64,000 nt of DNA from Rhizophagus irregularis (lineage: Eukaryota; Glomeromycota; Glomeromycetes; Glomerales; Glomeraceae): positions 3,968,001-4,032,000 of the forward strand of contig NC_089441.1 in the NCBI RefSeq assembly GCF_026210795.1, in the 5' to 3' direction. Each line of letters starts with the position of its first letter. The stretch's first letter is position 1. Below the pieces are notes generated by a model, which did no database searches, was not told the DNA's origin, and was given only the letters and a program-made list of their open reading frames with translations. Below, in pieces: positions 45,275-57,824 of the stretch. The position numbers were made by a program, and so were the translations under genes.

Positions 45275-46605
45275 AGAATCCTATTAATAATTCTACTTTA
45301 TATTTTATTTACCTTGTGTAATAAAACTTTATTTTTATGAAATAAGTCAAATTAAATTTATAAAAATTATTGTTATCTGATGATTGTAATATTAAAAAAT
45401 CCATTAAAAATGGATAAATATATGCTAAACATAAATAAATTGAAGGCTTTATAAATATTAGTTAGTATTAGCTATATAATTTAATATATTTTATTTCTAA
45501 TTAAAAAAGTATTAAAGTATATTAGAAATAATAATAATGAATTAATAATCTGATTTTTATTTATTAATTTAGTTGATTTAAATAAGACAGAAGGATTCAA
45601 TTTCGAAAAATACTATAATAAATTAAATAAAATTGATAATTATATTAAGTATATATTTAAAATAATATATAAGTATTAAAATAATTCTTTAATTATTGTT
45701 ATAACAAACTATAGAGATATAAAGAATATTAATATAGAAAAAAAATGTATTTATAGAATCAAAAGGACTCAGCTTACTTATAATAAAGATTACTATAAAA
45801 AATTAACCTTTTACTAATGATTTTTACTTTATTTTTTTCTTAAATTCTATTGGTTAATTAATTAAAAAGAAAAAAATTATAATAGTGTAATATAAAATTT
45901 TCTTTATAAGATAATCTATTTTATTAAATAAGTAAAATTTTAAATCAAATAATAAATTACAAAGAATAATAGTAATTTTTATATATAAATAATAAAGAAT
46001 TTTTCTAACTATAATGATTACTAGTGACTGAAATTATGACAATCGACTAGCATTAAAAAAATATAGTACTAGTAAAAATTGATAATTCTGGCTAATAACA
46101 GCAATGATTATCTTTAATGATTTAAAGTAAAAACCAATAATAAATTTGTTATAAAATTCCATTAAGATTTTTTATTTAATAAAATATTAACTAAAAGTTT
46201 TAAAACTAATTAATATATATTTTTAAACATATATTATTAAATTTTCAAAAAAAAACTAATTTAAAAAAATATAAAATATTTTGCAAATTAGGATTAACAG
46301 CTACATTAAATTTTTCAAATTTTAAAAAAAATTTCAATTTTTTTCATTTTTAATGCTAAATAACTTAATAGGATCAAATTTTTAAAATTTGTATAATTAA
46401 TGTTAAATAAATATCCTAATATATATAAAATGTTTATTTTCAGATTATTAAAATAGTATTTTGCTGAATATAAGTGTATTATTAAGCAATAGATTAGCAA
46501 TTAAATTTATTGTATATGTTTTATGTAAGCACAGGATTTCGCTTACTATTAAGATATGTTACTGGTGAAAATTTTACTTTTATATAAAACTTTACCTTAG
46601 GATTT
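45275..46605. other. Intergenic, extremely AT-rich
   Basis: No coding region or element ends recognised. The frame at 46315-46500 is a composition artefact. Confidence 0.55.
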
Positions 46606-46613
46606 ACTTAAAT

Positions 46614-46750
46614 TAGAGCTCCGAACGGGTCAGGTAAAGTCAGGTAATTGACTTAATCCGACCTGTCTCATTTTTTTCGGATCGGGTTAAGTGTCAACCC
46701 GAATATAAAAATAACTTCGACCTGACCCGATCCAACCTGACCTGATTTTT
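46614..46750. repeat. Left subterminal repeats of hAT-2
   Basis: Repeated GGTCAGGT, CGGGTTAAG, CAACCCG and ACCTGACC words in both orientations; the same words occupy 57825-57964. Confidence 0.9.
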
Positions 46751-46812
46751 ATTAAAAAAATTTTTTTTTTGACTTACTGTTATTATATTTTATGTTGTAT
46801 TTTATTACTAAA

Positions 46813-47012
46813 NNNNNNNNNNNNNNNNNNNNNNNNNNNNNNNNNNNNNNNNNNNNNNNNNNNNNNNNNNNNNNNNNNNNNNNNNNNNNNNNNNNNNNNN
46901 NNNNNNNNNNNNNNNNNNNNNNNNNNNNNNNNNNNNNNNNNNNNNNNNNNNNNNNNNNNNNNNNNNNNNNNNNNNNNNNNNNNNNNNNNNNNNNNNNNNN
47001 NNNNNNNNNNNN
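46813..47012. other. Assembly gap of exactly 200 Ns
   Basis: A run of 200 ambiguous bases. The round length suggests a placeholder, so the true distance is unknown. It falls at the edge of a repeat array, a likely cause of the break. Confidence 0.99.
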
Positions 47013-47450
47013 GCATTTGTTTTTATTTCCTCAACTGACATAATTATTACTAAGAAAGTTTCTTTGCTTGGTTTAGAATAATGAGTAATTATGCGAATTG
47101 TACGAAAAAATTTCCTGGTTTAGAATAATGAGTAATTATGCGATTTATCCTTATGTTCACGTGCATTTGTTTTTATTTCCTCGTCTGACATAATTATTAC
47201 TAAGAAAGTTTCTTTTCCTGGTTTAGAATAATGAGTAATTATGCGAATTTATCCGCATGTTCATGTGTATATGTTTTTATTTCCTCAACTGACATAATTA
47301 TTACTAAGAGAGTTTCTGCGGTTCTGCTTAATGACTGGTACGAAAATTTGCATGATGTAATTATTGAATATTCGAAAGTTTCTGTTAATGACTGGTACGA
47401 AAAATTGCTTGATTTGGGTTTAAAGAGTTTTTTTTTTCATAAATAATGGT
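47013..47450. repeat. Repeat array upstream of cargo copy A
   Basis: Units of about 100 bp with tttcctcaactgacataatt, attactaagaaagtttct and ggtttagaataatgagtaat. The same units precede cargo copy B at 49440-50190, so the array and gene were duplicated together. Confidence 0.85.
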
Positions 47451-47519
47451 CAATTTTTTTCCTTCAGAAATATTTTTTTCTTAAATTGTAAGAAATCCCA
47501 CTTTTTCAAAAGTATCATT

Positions 47520-48787
47520 ATGGAATCAGAAATTGAGAGAGTCCTCTCGTAAGAAAATTGAGGAATTGCTAATCGAAGGGAATCATAAGCGCAGTGATGA
47601 AGCCAAAGCCGAAGCAGAAACAACAGCAGTAAAACCAACATCAACACCAACGAAACCATTAATGACGAAGTTAGCGTTCTTAAACTAAGAGATGGCTTCC
47701 TGCAAATTCAAAAATTGAAGGTATTCGCAAATATTTAAGAAATTAATAAAATTATCTTGTAATTAATATTTATTGTAATTATGGTAGATCGATTAACAAA
47801 GATTGAAAATAAAATCGATACTTTAAGTAAAGAAATACACGAGTTTAAATCCGAGTTAAAAACTTTACTTTCTGATAAAATAAATTTGTCATCAAGCGTT
47901 AAAGAATCATTCATAGCGGTAGGAATATCTTTGAAATATTTAGTTTTATTATTTATTTACATTCTAATTATTTTGAATTTCGACTAATTTTAGGATGTTG
48001 TGAAAAATGTTTCGAAATTATTAATAAAAGTATCAATTTACCCAACAAAAGATGAATGTTATGGAGCGGTTGAAGGATATTTAATACTGAACCATGCGAG
48101 GTTTTTTTCTCTAATTTTACTGAAGACGATTGGATCGCGTATTATAACGAGAATATACATAAACAAGTAAGTCCTTATTCGATAACAAAATGTTTAATAA
48201 AATAAAATAAAATATTAAGTATTAACTTTCTTCGTAAAGTTAACAAAACAAGTACGGTCCATAAGAAGAACATTGTCTTCGAAATCAATGGAGGCTATTT
48301 TTTCTATATTCGGATCCCGTTTACCACCTATAAACACAAATGCCGGGCCGTCTGAAGTAGCAAAATGGAAGAGAAAATCTGAAGTTAAAGATTGTTTTGA
48401 AGGCCTGTTCAAAAAAATGAATCCCAAAGACAAAAATTCTTCGATTGTTTTAGCAAGCGTTATTGACAGAGTCCTCCAAGGTGGCAATTCTAATGCAGAA
48501 CTTGCATATGTTCTTGCGACCTGCTCAACAATTTTGAACCCACATCATGACGAAATAATGTTGAAAAAGAATATCATGAAACAAAAAGTTAAAAAATTTT
48601 TAGTAAGTTTGTAATTTTGTAGTAGTATTTAATAAAATATCATTTCATGGCTAATCAATCATATTATTCTTTAAAGGAAAAAATCAATAATCAAACGGCC
48701 ATAAAATATTCTGATTTTGAAGATAATAACTATGAGGAAGAAGAAGGTGGAAATGAAACTGAAGATGATGAAGAAGATGATGTATAA
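47520..48787 (+). pseudogene. Cargo gene copy A: multi-exon, coiled-coil-type protein, frameshifted
   Basis: Exons inferred from GT...AG signals that keep phase: 47520-47720, 47788-47918, 47994-48176, 48240-48602 and 48677-48787. The protein begins MES and has a basic, S/R-rich segment, then a heptad-rich stretch (DRLTKIENKIDTLSKEIHEF). DVVKNVSKLLIKVSIYPTKD comes next, and exon 4 contains IFSIFGSRLPPINTNAGPS. The C-terminus is acidic (EEEEGGNETEDDEEDDV). Relative to copy B, exon 1 has a 5-base loss soon after the Met, and exon 3 gains two bases near 48101. Both shift the frame, so it is probably a pseudogene. No known domain is recognised. It is encoded opposite to the transposase, inside hAT-2, so it looks like captured or co-evolved cargo. 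Confidence 0.7.
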
Positions 48788-48789
48788 TA

Positions 48790-49430
48790 AGGTGAATTTT
48801 ATATGCATAAGATAATTATATATATGTTTATTTGTTTTAATAAATTTATTATTTTTTTTATTGGTTTGGTAGGACTGGTGAATATATTAATAATATAACA
48901 AATATTACGAATTAGTAATTGATATGTACAATTTCAAAAAAAAAAATGCCCCCACTCTTCTAAATTTTATAAATTACATTTATTTGATAATCATTTAAAA
49001 GAGCATCTCCTTCAAAAAACAAATCAATAAATTTTACGTTTTTGCGATTAATTTGTATATAAAATTTTATTAATTTGAGTTTTCTCATTTGGCTGATAAC
49101 TGTTAAACAAATAAAAGAATTTTTATACATGAAACACAAAAAATTATTTTGAATTTGATCGTAATTTTGTTAAAATTCATAGTTACAATTGATTCGTAAA
49201 TTGTTCTATTTTTTATTGGTTAGACTGGAGTTCATTGTCTGATCGGTCACACCAACTAATATCAAAAATGCTGATCAAACAACCCCGACTAATATATAAT
49301 GAGTTTGAATTTTATTTCACTCAGGAGTGGTATCATTAGATTTTTTATTCTGTGTATGCATGCTTATGTTCGAAATTATACAAATTTTTTATCGTGCAAG
49401 AAAAACTTTAATGTTTATTTGTTTCCATGT
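48790..49430. other. Spacer between the cargo duplicates
   Basis: No gene. Parts (48960-49160) reappear in shortened form after copy B (51490-51700), so this is the 3' flank of the duplicated unit. Confidence 0.6.
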
Positions 49431-49439
49431 AAGATACGA

Positions 49440-50190
49440 CTGACATAATTATTACTACTAAGATGCGAAGGTTTCTGCAGTTCCTGCGAATTCTACTTTA
49501 ATGACTTGTACGAAAAATTGCTTGGTTTAGTATAATGAGTAAGTATCGAAATCATGCGAATTTCTCCATAATAATAAAACTCATGTTCGCGTGTTTATGT
49601 TTTATTTCCATATATGATATAACAATGATATAATTATTAAATATTCGAAGGTTCGAGGTTCCTGCGGATTCTACTTTAATGACTTGTATGAAAAATTGCT
49701 TGGTTTAGTATAATGAGTAAGTATCGAAATCATGCGGTTCTATCCATAATAATAACAAGGAAAAAACTCATGTTCACGCGTAATTATTTATTTTTATATA
49801 AAGTGATATAATTATTGAATATTCGAAGGTTTCTGCGGTTACTGCTTTAATGACTGGTACGCCTGGTTTAGAATAATGAGTAAGTAATCGAAATTATCCT
49901 TATGTTCACGTGCGTGTTTTTATTTCCTCAACTGACATAATTATTACTAAGAAAGTTTTTTTGCTTGGTTTAGAATAATGAGTAATTATGCGAATTGTAC
50001 GAAAAAATTTCCTGGTTTAGAATAATGAGTAATTATGCGATTTATCCTTATGTTCACGCGCATTTGTTTTTATTTCCTCGACTGACATAATTATTACTAA
50101 GAAAGTTTCTGCGGTTCTGCTTAATGACTGGTACGAAAATTTGCATGATGTAATTATTGAGTATTCGAAAGTTTCTGTTAATGACTGGTA
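49440..50190. repeat. Repeat array upstream of cargo copy B
   Basis: Units of about 100-130 bp with gtttctgcggttcctgc, tttaatgacttgtacgaaaa and ggtttagtataatgagtaag. Longer than the array before copy A, though the latter is cut by the assembly gap. Confidence 0.85.
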
Positions 50191-50304
50191 CGAAAAATTG
50201 TTAAAAGAGTTTTTTTTTTTCATAAATAATGGTCAATTTTTTTTCTTCAGAAATATTTTTTTTTTCTTAAATTGTAAGAAATCCCATTTTTCAAAAGTAT
50301 CATT

Positions 50305-51476
50305 ATGGAATCAGGAAATAAATTGAGAGAATCCTCTCGTAAGAAAATTGAGGAATTGCTAATCGAAGGGAATCACAAGCGCAGTGATAGAAGCCGAAGC
50401 CGAAGCAGAAACAACAACAGTAAAACCAACATCAACACCAGCGAAACCATCAATGACGAAGTTAACGTTCTTCAGACTAAGAGATGGCTTCCTGTAAATT
50501 CAAAAATTGAAGGTATTCGCAAATATTTAAGAAATTAATAAAATTATCTTGTAATTAATATTTATTGTAATTATGGTAGATCGATTAACAAAGATTGAAA
50601 ATAAAATCGATACTTTAAGTAAAGAAATACACGATTTTAAATCCGAATTAAAAAATTTACTTTCTGATAAAATAAATTTGTCATCAAGCGTTAAAGAATC
50701 ATTCATAGTGGTAGGAATATCTTTGAAATATTTAATTTTATTATTTATTTACGTTCTAATTATTTTGATTGAAGGATATTTAGTACTGAACCATGCGAGT
50801 TTTTTCTCTAATTTTACTGAAGACGATTGGATCACGTATTACAACGAGAATATACATAAACAAGTAAGTCCTTATTCGATAACAAAATGTTTAATAAAAT
50901 AAAATAAAATATTAAGTATTAACTTTCTTTGTAAAGTTAACAAAACAAGTACGGTCCGTAAGAGGAACATTGTCCTCGAAATCAAGGGAGGCTATTTTTT
51001 CTATATTCGGATCCCGTTTACCACCTATAAACACAAATGCCGGGCCGTCTGAAGTAGCAAAGTGGGAGAGAAAACCCGAAGTTAAAGATTGTTTTGAAGG
51101 CCTGTTCAAAAAAATGAATCCAAGGACAAAAATTCTTCGATTGTTTTAGCAAGCGTTATTGACAGAGCCCTCCAAAATGACCATTCTAATGCAGAACTTG
51201 CATATGTTCTTGCGATCTGCTCAACAATTTTAAACCCAAATCATGACGAAATAAGGTGTAAAAAGAATATCATGAAACAAAAAGTTAAAAAATTTTTAGT
51301 AAGTTTGTAATTTTGTAGTAGCATTTAATAAAATATCATTTCATGGCTAATCATATTATTCTTTAAAGAAAAAAATCAACAGTCAAACGGGCATAAGATA
51401 TTCCGATTTTGAAGATAATAGCTATGAGGAAGAAGAAAGCGGAAATGAAACTGAAGATGAAGATGATGATGTATAA
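50305..51476 (+). pseudogene. Cargo gene copy B: same family, different lesions
   Basis: Offset about 2.79 kb from copy A. Exon 1 is intact (MESGNKLRESSRKKIEELL...RSRSRSRNNNSK). The following coiled-coil exon is also intact (DRLTKIENKIDTLSKEIHDF). About 95 bp covering the end of intron 2 and the start of exon 3 are deleted. The remaining intron reads in frame and adds a hydrophobic stretch (SLKYLILLFIYVLIILI) before EGYLVLNHASFFSNFTEDDW. In exon 4 a single-base loss after MNP near 51120 shifts the frame to an early stop. The last exon (EEEESGNETEDEDDDV) remains recognisable. The two copies are thus broken at different places. Function unknown. Confidence 0.7.
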
Positions 51477-52129
51477 TAAGGTGAATTTTATTGTATGCGT
51501 AAGATATTTTTTTTATTGGTGTGGCAGGACTGGTGAATTTTATGTTTTTGCGATTAATTTGTATATAAAATTTATTAATTTGAGTTTTTCTCATTTGGCT
51601 GATAACTGTTAAACAAATAAAAGAATTTTTATCCATGAAACACAAAATTATTTTGAATTTGATCGCACAAAATTTATCAATTTTGTTAAAATTCATTTTT
51701 TTGTTCCTCTTTCGCAATATTTGGAAAGTTAAATTTATTTCTATCAAGTCTGATGCTGAGTGCCGACCATAAGAAATTATAAATTTGTGAAAAGTGTTAC
51801 AAATTAACCTCTAGTTATTTGTTATATTATTTATATAGTATATATTATCAACACGTCATGCATATTTCTCTTAATTTTATATTTATCATGCAAGAATTTT
51901 TTTTTAATAGTCGAGGTCAGAATTCTTTAGGACTCTACCAAAATCATATAATTTGACTCACAGATTACGAATTAATTTTATAAATCTAGTAAATTTGATA
52001 AATTAACCTATTATGGCATATACATGCGTTCATGTGATCATCTAAAAATAGCTAAACACGAATTAAATAAACAAACTTAATATTCTCTATACGCTCTATT
52101 TTGCAAGGACCGCTCATTGTACATTTGCG

Positions 52130-53400
52130 TAGCAGAAGACTAGCAGAAGTATCATGGAAAGTATTTATATATATTCATAGGCTTTATGAATATTTATAAT
52201 ATTAATAAATTATACATGAAAAAGCTTTGCAACAGCTGCTGGAAAAATGAACGCGTACTTTCAATATAGTAGAAGTATGGAAGTTATTTATATTTCATAA
52301 TTTCATTAATATTCGTAGGTTTACGACTATTTCATAATATTAATAATTGTTCATGGAAAGTTTTGCGTACAATATAATGGTAAAGGTATGGAAAGTATTT
52401 ATACTCCATAATTTAACTATTTTATACAATATTAATAATTATAACTGTTGGTCTAACTTTTGAACTTATAAAGTAAAAATAAAATTAACGCGTGCTCTCA
52501 ATGTAGTAGTGTAGAAGGAATGGAAGGTATTTGTACTTTGTAATTTCGTTAATGTGTTTACGTCTTTTTTATAAAAAATATTAATAATCACGCATAATGA
52601 ACTGTTGGTTTAACTTTTTGAACTTGTAGAAATAAAGTTAACACGTGCTTTCAATGTAGTAGTGTAGAAGGAATGGAAGGTATTTGTACTTTATAATTTC
52701 GTTAATGTTCGTATGTTTACGTCTTTTTTATAAAATATTAATAATCGCATAAAATGACAACTGTTGGCCCAATTATTGAACTTGAATATTCGTTGATGCA
52801 GAAATGAATTTAACGCTCTCAACGTAGTAGTGTAGAAGGAATGGAAGGTATGTACTTCACGATTTCGTTAATGTTCGTATGTTTACGTCTTTTTTATAAA
52901 AAATATTAATAATCACGCATATTGAAACTGTTGGTTTAACCTTTTGAACTTGTAGAAATAAAGTTAACGCGTGCTCCCAACGTAATAGTGTAGAAGGGAT
53001 GGAAGGTATGTATTCCTTAATTTCGTTAATGTTCGTATGTTTACGACTTTTTAATAATAATCACAACTGTTTGGTCCAACTTTTTGAACTTGTAATGTTT
53101 GTTTGATGTAGAGATGAATTTAACGCATGTTCTCAACGTAATAGTGTAGAAGGAGTGGAAGGTATGTACCTCACAATTTCGTTAATGTTCGTAAGTTTAC
53201 TTTTTTTTATAAAAAATATTAATAATCACGCATAATGATAACTGTTGGTCTAACTTTTGATCTTGTAATATTCGTTGATGCAGAAATGAATTTAACGCAT
53301 GCTATCAACGTAGCAGTGTAAAAGGACTGAAGGTATGTACTTCATAATTTCGTTAATGTTCGTACGACTTTATTACAATTATGTTTATAGGTTAAGTTTT
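52130..53400 (+). repeat. Second micro-exon/intron tandem array (about 9 units of 110-165 bp)
   Basis: Read on the plus strand, the better-preserved units contain an acceptor (tttgaacttgtag or gttgatgcag). After it comes an exon-like block of about 45-50 bases starting AAATRAAKTTAAC and ending GTAGAAGGAATGGAAG, then a donor GTATGTAC or GTATTTGT. The intron-like part contains atttcgttaatgttcgtatg and a tataaaatattaataatc stretch. Donors fall near 52549, 52680, 52847, 53007, 53163 and 53332. A final acceptor (taatcgcag, near 53505) leads into a K/E-rich block to about 53600. Exon blocks contain stops in some frames, so the product is uncertain. Confidence 0.7.
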
Positions 53401-53759
53401 AATAACAATTTGTCTTTACAACACATCCTTTTGATATTAACAAATAATGTTATCCAAATGACTTTTATTTTATAATATCAGATATAGCAAAATATTAATC
53501 GCAGATGAAATAGAAGTGAAGTTGAAAAAGAAAAAGTCAAAGAACGAAAGTCAAATAAATGAAGATGAGCGACAAATAAGATTAAAAAAATTCTATTGAC
53601 GAGATTGAACGCAATATTATGATAGTTTTAAATACAAATTATTTATTGTAGCTATATTTCGAATAAAAATACAAAAATTACATAAATTTATAAAATATTA
53701 CGTGTAAGTTACAGTGAAAAATGTTATTTTGTAATTACATATATTAATCACTTGAATTT

Positions 53760-54380
53760 GTGAAAAAAGTTCGCGAAATAATAATATTTTGGAAAAGTTT
53801 CGAAATATTGTACCGTAAACCTGCGAAATTCTGCGATGTAAAATTACGAAATGTTATACTTTCGGAAAAGTTTCGAAATATTATACCGTAAACCTACGAA
53901 ATTCTGCGATGTAAAATTACGAAATATTATACCTTCAGAAAAGTTTCGAAATATTATACCGTAAACCTACGAAATCCTACGACGTAAAATTACGAAATAT
54001 TACATTTTCGAAAAGTTTCGAAATATTGCACCCGTAAACCTACGAAAATCCTACGACGTAAAATTACGAAATATTACACTTTCGTAAAGTTTCGAAATAT
54101 TGCACCCGTAAACCTACGAAAATCCCACGACGTAAAATTACGAAATATTACACTTTCGAAAAGTTTCGAAATATTGCACCGTAAATCTAAGAAATTCTAC
54201 GATGTAAAATTTACATACATGGCAATATTACACTGTAATTCTACGAAATATTACGCGTAAACTTACGAAATATTGCGTTGAAATTACGAAATATTACTGT
54301 TGCGTAATTTTTCGAAGGTCATGTAAATTTACGGAGTATTTCGCAGGCGTAAATTTTCGTAATATTACGCCGTATTCAAT
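53760..54380. repeat. ACGAAATATTACACTTTCG minisatellite, about 82 bp
   Basis: Seven to eight units with gtttcgaaatattgcacc, gtaaacctacgaaattc and tacgacgtaaaattacgaa; the last units are shorter and diverged. TTTCGAAA palindromes recur in each. No gene. Confidence 0.88.
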
Positions 54381-54611
54381 TTGCAGATGTAATAACGAAG
54401 TTTTTTTGCAAGTTGCAACTGATAAAAATAAAGATTTTATATTTTTATTTAATTACTTAAAAGAGCTGTTTTTATATATAAACGGTAATGTGCTAGGTTT
54501 CAAAATTAACAATACAGTTATTTATAAAACCTGCCGGGATATGTAGTAATTACAACATTAATGCAATATGACGATTTATTAGTAAGTTTTGGCGTACTGC
54601 GTACATATATA

Positions 54612-57600
54612 TTATTCTACTCTATCGTTTTTTATCCAGTTTTTCAGACACATACATGCTTGAATAGTTTCTCGTCCTAAACTAGAACGTCTCTTTGTAA
54701 TTAGGTCGGTTCCTCCAGAAAATATTTTTTCTACAGGTACACTCGTACCTAAAAAGTTCAAAAATTATATTAAATAAAATAAAAAAATTATAAGTTATAA
54801 AATCAAACAAATTCACACCTGGAATCGCTAAAAAATCTCTTGCCATGTTCGCAAGATGTGGATAGGTTGCTTCATGTGTCTATAATGCAAATATAATTAG
54901 ATGTCAGTATAATATTTATTGGAATTATTAGAATTTTTTTATAACTTACTTTCCACCACTGTAGTGGATCAGTTTTAAATGCCACTGCAGGTTTTCGGAG
55001 ATATTCTTCCAGCTCATCTTCATCCTTATCATTGTTATCCAATTCAAACATACAGAAAAATCATTCCTGACAGATTCAACTAAACTATCAGTATTTTGAA
55101 AAGTATTTTTGTAATTATTGTTGTATGTTTCTTTAATAATTTTTAAAGAAGCATCAATATATTCTTGTTCCCATTTTTGTTGGGTATAATATTTTAATTT
55201 TATTCGCGGATCAAGGACTAAAAAATTACAGATGCATAAAATTTAAACAATTTAAATTTTATACAATATTATAAAGATAGTAAAATACAAAAATTTATAA
55301 ATTACTCGTTGCTATTGGATAAATGTATGAATCATCCGTCCTGGCATAATATTCCTTGAGTTTTTCGTACTCCATTCTTATTGCACTACGAACTTCCAGA
55401 ATTGGGCAGTAACTTGTATTTTGTTCATCTAAAAGATTTTCTATATGTTCTAATAAGGCATTATACACAGGAATTGATGCCGAAAGCGTAATGAATTTTG
55501 ATTGAGACATGTATTCAGTAGCATCTTGGAAAATCTAAATTATAAAATTATACTTAATTTAATTGAAATAAGTGATGATAAATTTAATAATTAATAAATA
55601 TTACTTTAAGTACTCGGCATAATTCTTCTATAATTTTCCATTCATCCGATAAGATGGAAAAATCATTTAGCTCTCGGTCAATAGCTGCAATATTATCAAG
55701 AGGCTGTATAAATGTAATACTAGGTAAATAAATTAATACATTATATCTAGTATATACTGTATTTATATATGTTTATTTAAATAGTTTTACCACTTGAAGT
55801 TCAAGAGCGCGTTTTAACATTAGGTACGTTGAATTCCATCTCGTCTTAACATCTAAAATAAGGTTTAATTCTTTAATATTTTGACTATTGCATTGGCGAA
55901 AAAATCTTTCACGGCGCTGTGGTGAAGCTCGGATTTTTACAATAAGCTTTCTTAGCTAAATAAAAATTAATAATAAATATTTTTATTTTAGAATAATATT
56001 AAAAAATATTAGTGTTTTATTCTTACCTTAGGTATTATTTTATTTGTAAAAAGATTTGTATTATTCAAAATATCATCTAAAATTATATCTTCATCTTGTA
56101 GTTCTCCCGCTTTGATATATTTTAGTATCTCTTGAACTGCAAGGTTCATCACATGAGCGATACATCTGACATGATTTCGCTTATGATGGAATTCAATGTG
56201 ATTTTTGATGCACGTCTTTTCAAATTCCTTAAGAAAGGTATTGTTATTAGCGGCATTGTCCGTTGTTATTCCAAGGGTCTAAATTAAGTGTATTATAGTA
56301 TCATCATTAGTATTTTTATTTTGTCTTTATAATACATTATATATATTAATATATACTTAACCTTTGTGAATATTTTTTTCTCTTCAAGGCATTTTAAAAA
56401 TGCATTTGCCAGATTTTCGCCTGAATGAGAACCCCTCTAAATAAACAAAATCAAGAAGAATATCTCTAAGTTTCCAGTTAGCATCAATATAATGGCATGT
56501 TATGCCGAGAAATCCAAGAATATTAGGAGAGGTCCAAGCATCCAACGCAAAACTTATTTTTCCTGGAACGTTCTTCAATTTTAAGAGGTAAGTAAATTAA
56601 TTTAATTATATGATAATAATAAATTAAAATTTATAAATTCTTTACTAACCTGTAATAAATTTTGAATTTTTGTTTGATAATTTTTAAAAATTTTTAAAAT
56701 ATCATTTTTAACCGTATCTGCAGTCGGAATACGTGCTGATAGATTACAAATATTAATCAAATAACCAAACTCGGGAGATTCAACAGTGGTAAATGGCAGA
56801 TCATCTGCAGCGATCCATGTAGCAAGTTTTTCCCGAAAAATCTCATTTGTAAATATCTATAAATAGGTTTAATTAATGAATAAATTATTACTTTAAAAAT
56901 AAAATAAATAAATTATACTTACTAATCGTTGATTATTTTCACGTAGAAAATTATTCATCAATTCTACTTGCTTTATAGTAGGAGGATCAATTTTGTTTGG
57001 ATGTAACTTAAGATGGCGATTTAAATTACCTGTTGAGCTCCCTTTCGCCCATATTATATTTACCGCCACTGTTAAATAATATATTATATAAATTATAAAG
57101 GAATTTTTTAACTGTATTGAAATATAAAAATTCTTTACCTGCAATATCGGCATTTTGCCCATATTATGCCCTTTTCATCTTTAAACTTATCAAAATGATT
57201 CCACACATTACTTCCTTTTTTATTTTCGTCCAATGTGCTTAAAACTGATTCATCAGCTTTATTTTCGTCTTGAATATTTTGTTCTTCTTCATTTCTACGC
57301 AGTTCTTCATTTATACGCAGTTCTTCTTCATTTATATGTGGTTCTTCTTCATTTATATGTGGTTCTTCTTCATTTATATGTGGTTCTTCTTCATTTATAT
57401 GTAGTTCTTCTTCATTTATACGTAATTCTTCTTCATTTATACATGATTCTTCTTCATTTATATGTGGTACTTCATTTATATCTTTTTCACTTAATATTTC
57501 TTCTTGAAGTAATATCTCATCTTCTTGAAATAACACTTCATCCTCTTCTTGATCAAATAACATTTTTTCTTTACGCGAACACTTTGATTTATGAATATTA

Positions 57601-57644
57601 TTATTTTTAAACTCTTTATTGTTTTTACGTTTTTCTTTAAACAT
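54612..57644 (-). pseudogene. hAT transposase of hAT-2, multi-exon, nearly complete
   Basis: Minus-strand gene starting MFKEKRKNNKEF. The leader holds a 7-residue acidic repeat (INEEELH and variants). A BED zinc finger follows (SNVWNHFDKF, CRYC, STGNLNRHLKLH), split by an intron. Core blocks in order: FALDAWTSPNILGFLGITCH (first catalytic Asp), TLGITTDNAANN (second), HVRCIAHVMNLAVQ, RWNSTYLMLKRA, ASIPVYNALLEHIENLLDE, DPRIKLKYY, DPLQWWK, ANMARDFLAIP. The last exon holds SVPVEKIFSGGTDLITKRRS and ends DRVE-stop at 54612. Short introns with good GT...AG ends separate about ten exons. I see two single-base frameshifts, near 56440 (after DFVYLEG) and near 55047 (before MFELDNND). It is probably inactive unless these are sequencing errors. 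It starts about 320 bp from the right end of hAT-2, the usual arrangement. Confidence 0.88.
57290..57480 (-). repeat. 21-bp in-frame coding minisatellite
   Basis: About nine copies of a 21-bp unit (cttcttcatttatatgtggtt and variants) encode the seven-residue acidic repeat INEEEPH near the transposase N-terminus. The period is a multiple of three, so copy-number change keeps the frame. Confidence 0.92.
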
Positions 57645-57824
57645 TTTATATTTTATGAAGTAAAAAAAGAAAAATTTTTTTTACAAAAAAAAGGATTTTC
57701 ATAGATTTATAACAAACAATTGATAATCAATTTACTAATTTGGTTCAATTATTCCGATCAACAGGTTTATTTATTTAATAAATATTTTACATTTAAACGT
57801 AATAATAATTTAATATATGTGACC

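Noticed and set aside
47450-47659. Minus-strand ORF over cargo exon 1
   Set aside because: Shadow of the plus-strand exon; the matching region in copy B has the plus-strand frame intact.
51376-51747. Minus-strand 123-residue ORF
   Set aside because: It overlaps the last cargo exon and AT-rich 3' flank, with no conserved counterpart in the copy A region.
57233-57610. Plus-strand ORF with HLYVVL repeats
   Set aside because: Antisense of the acidic heptapeptide repeat of the transposase.
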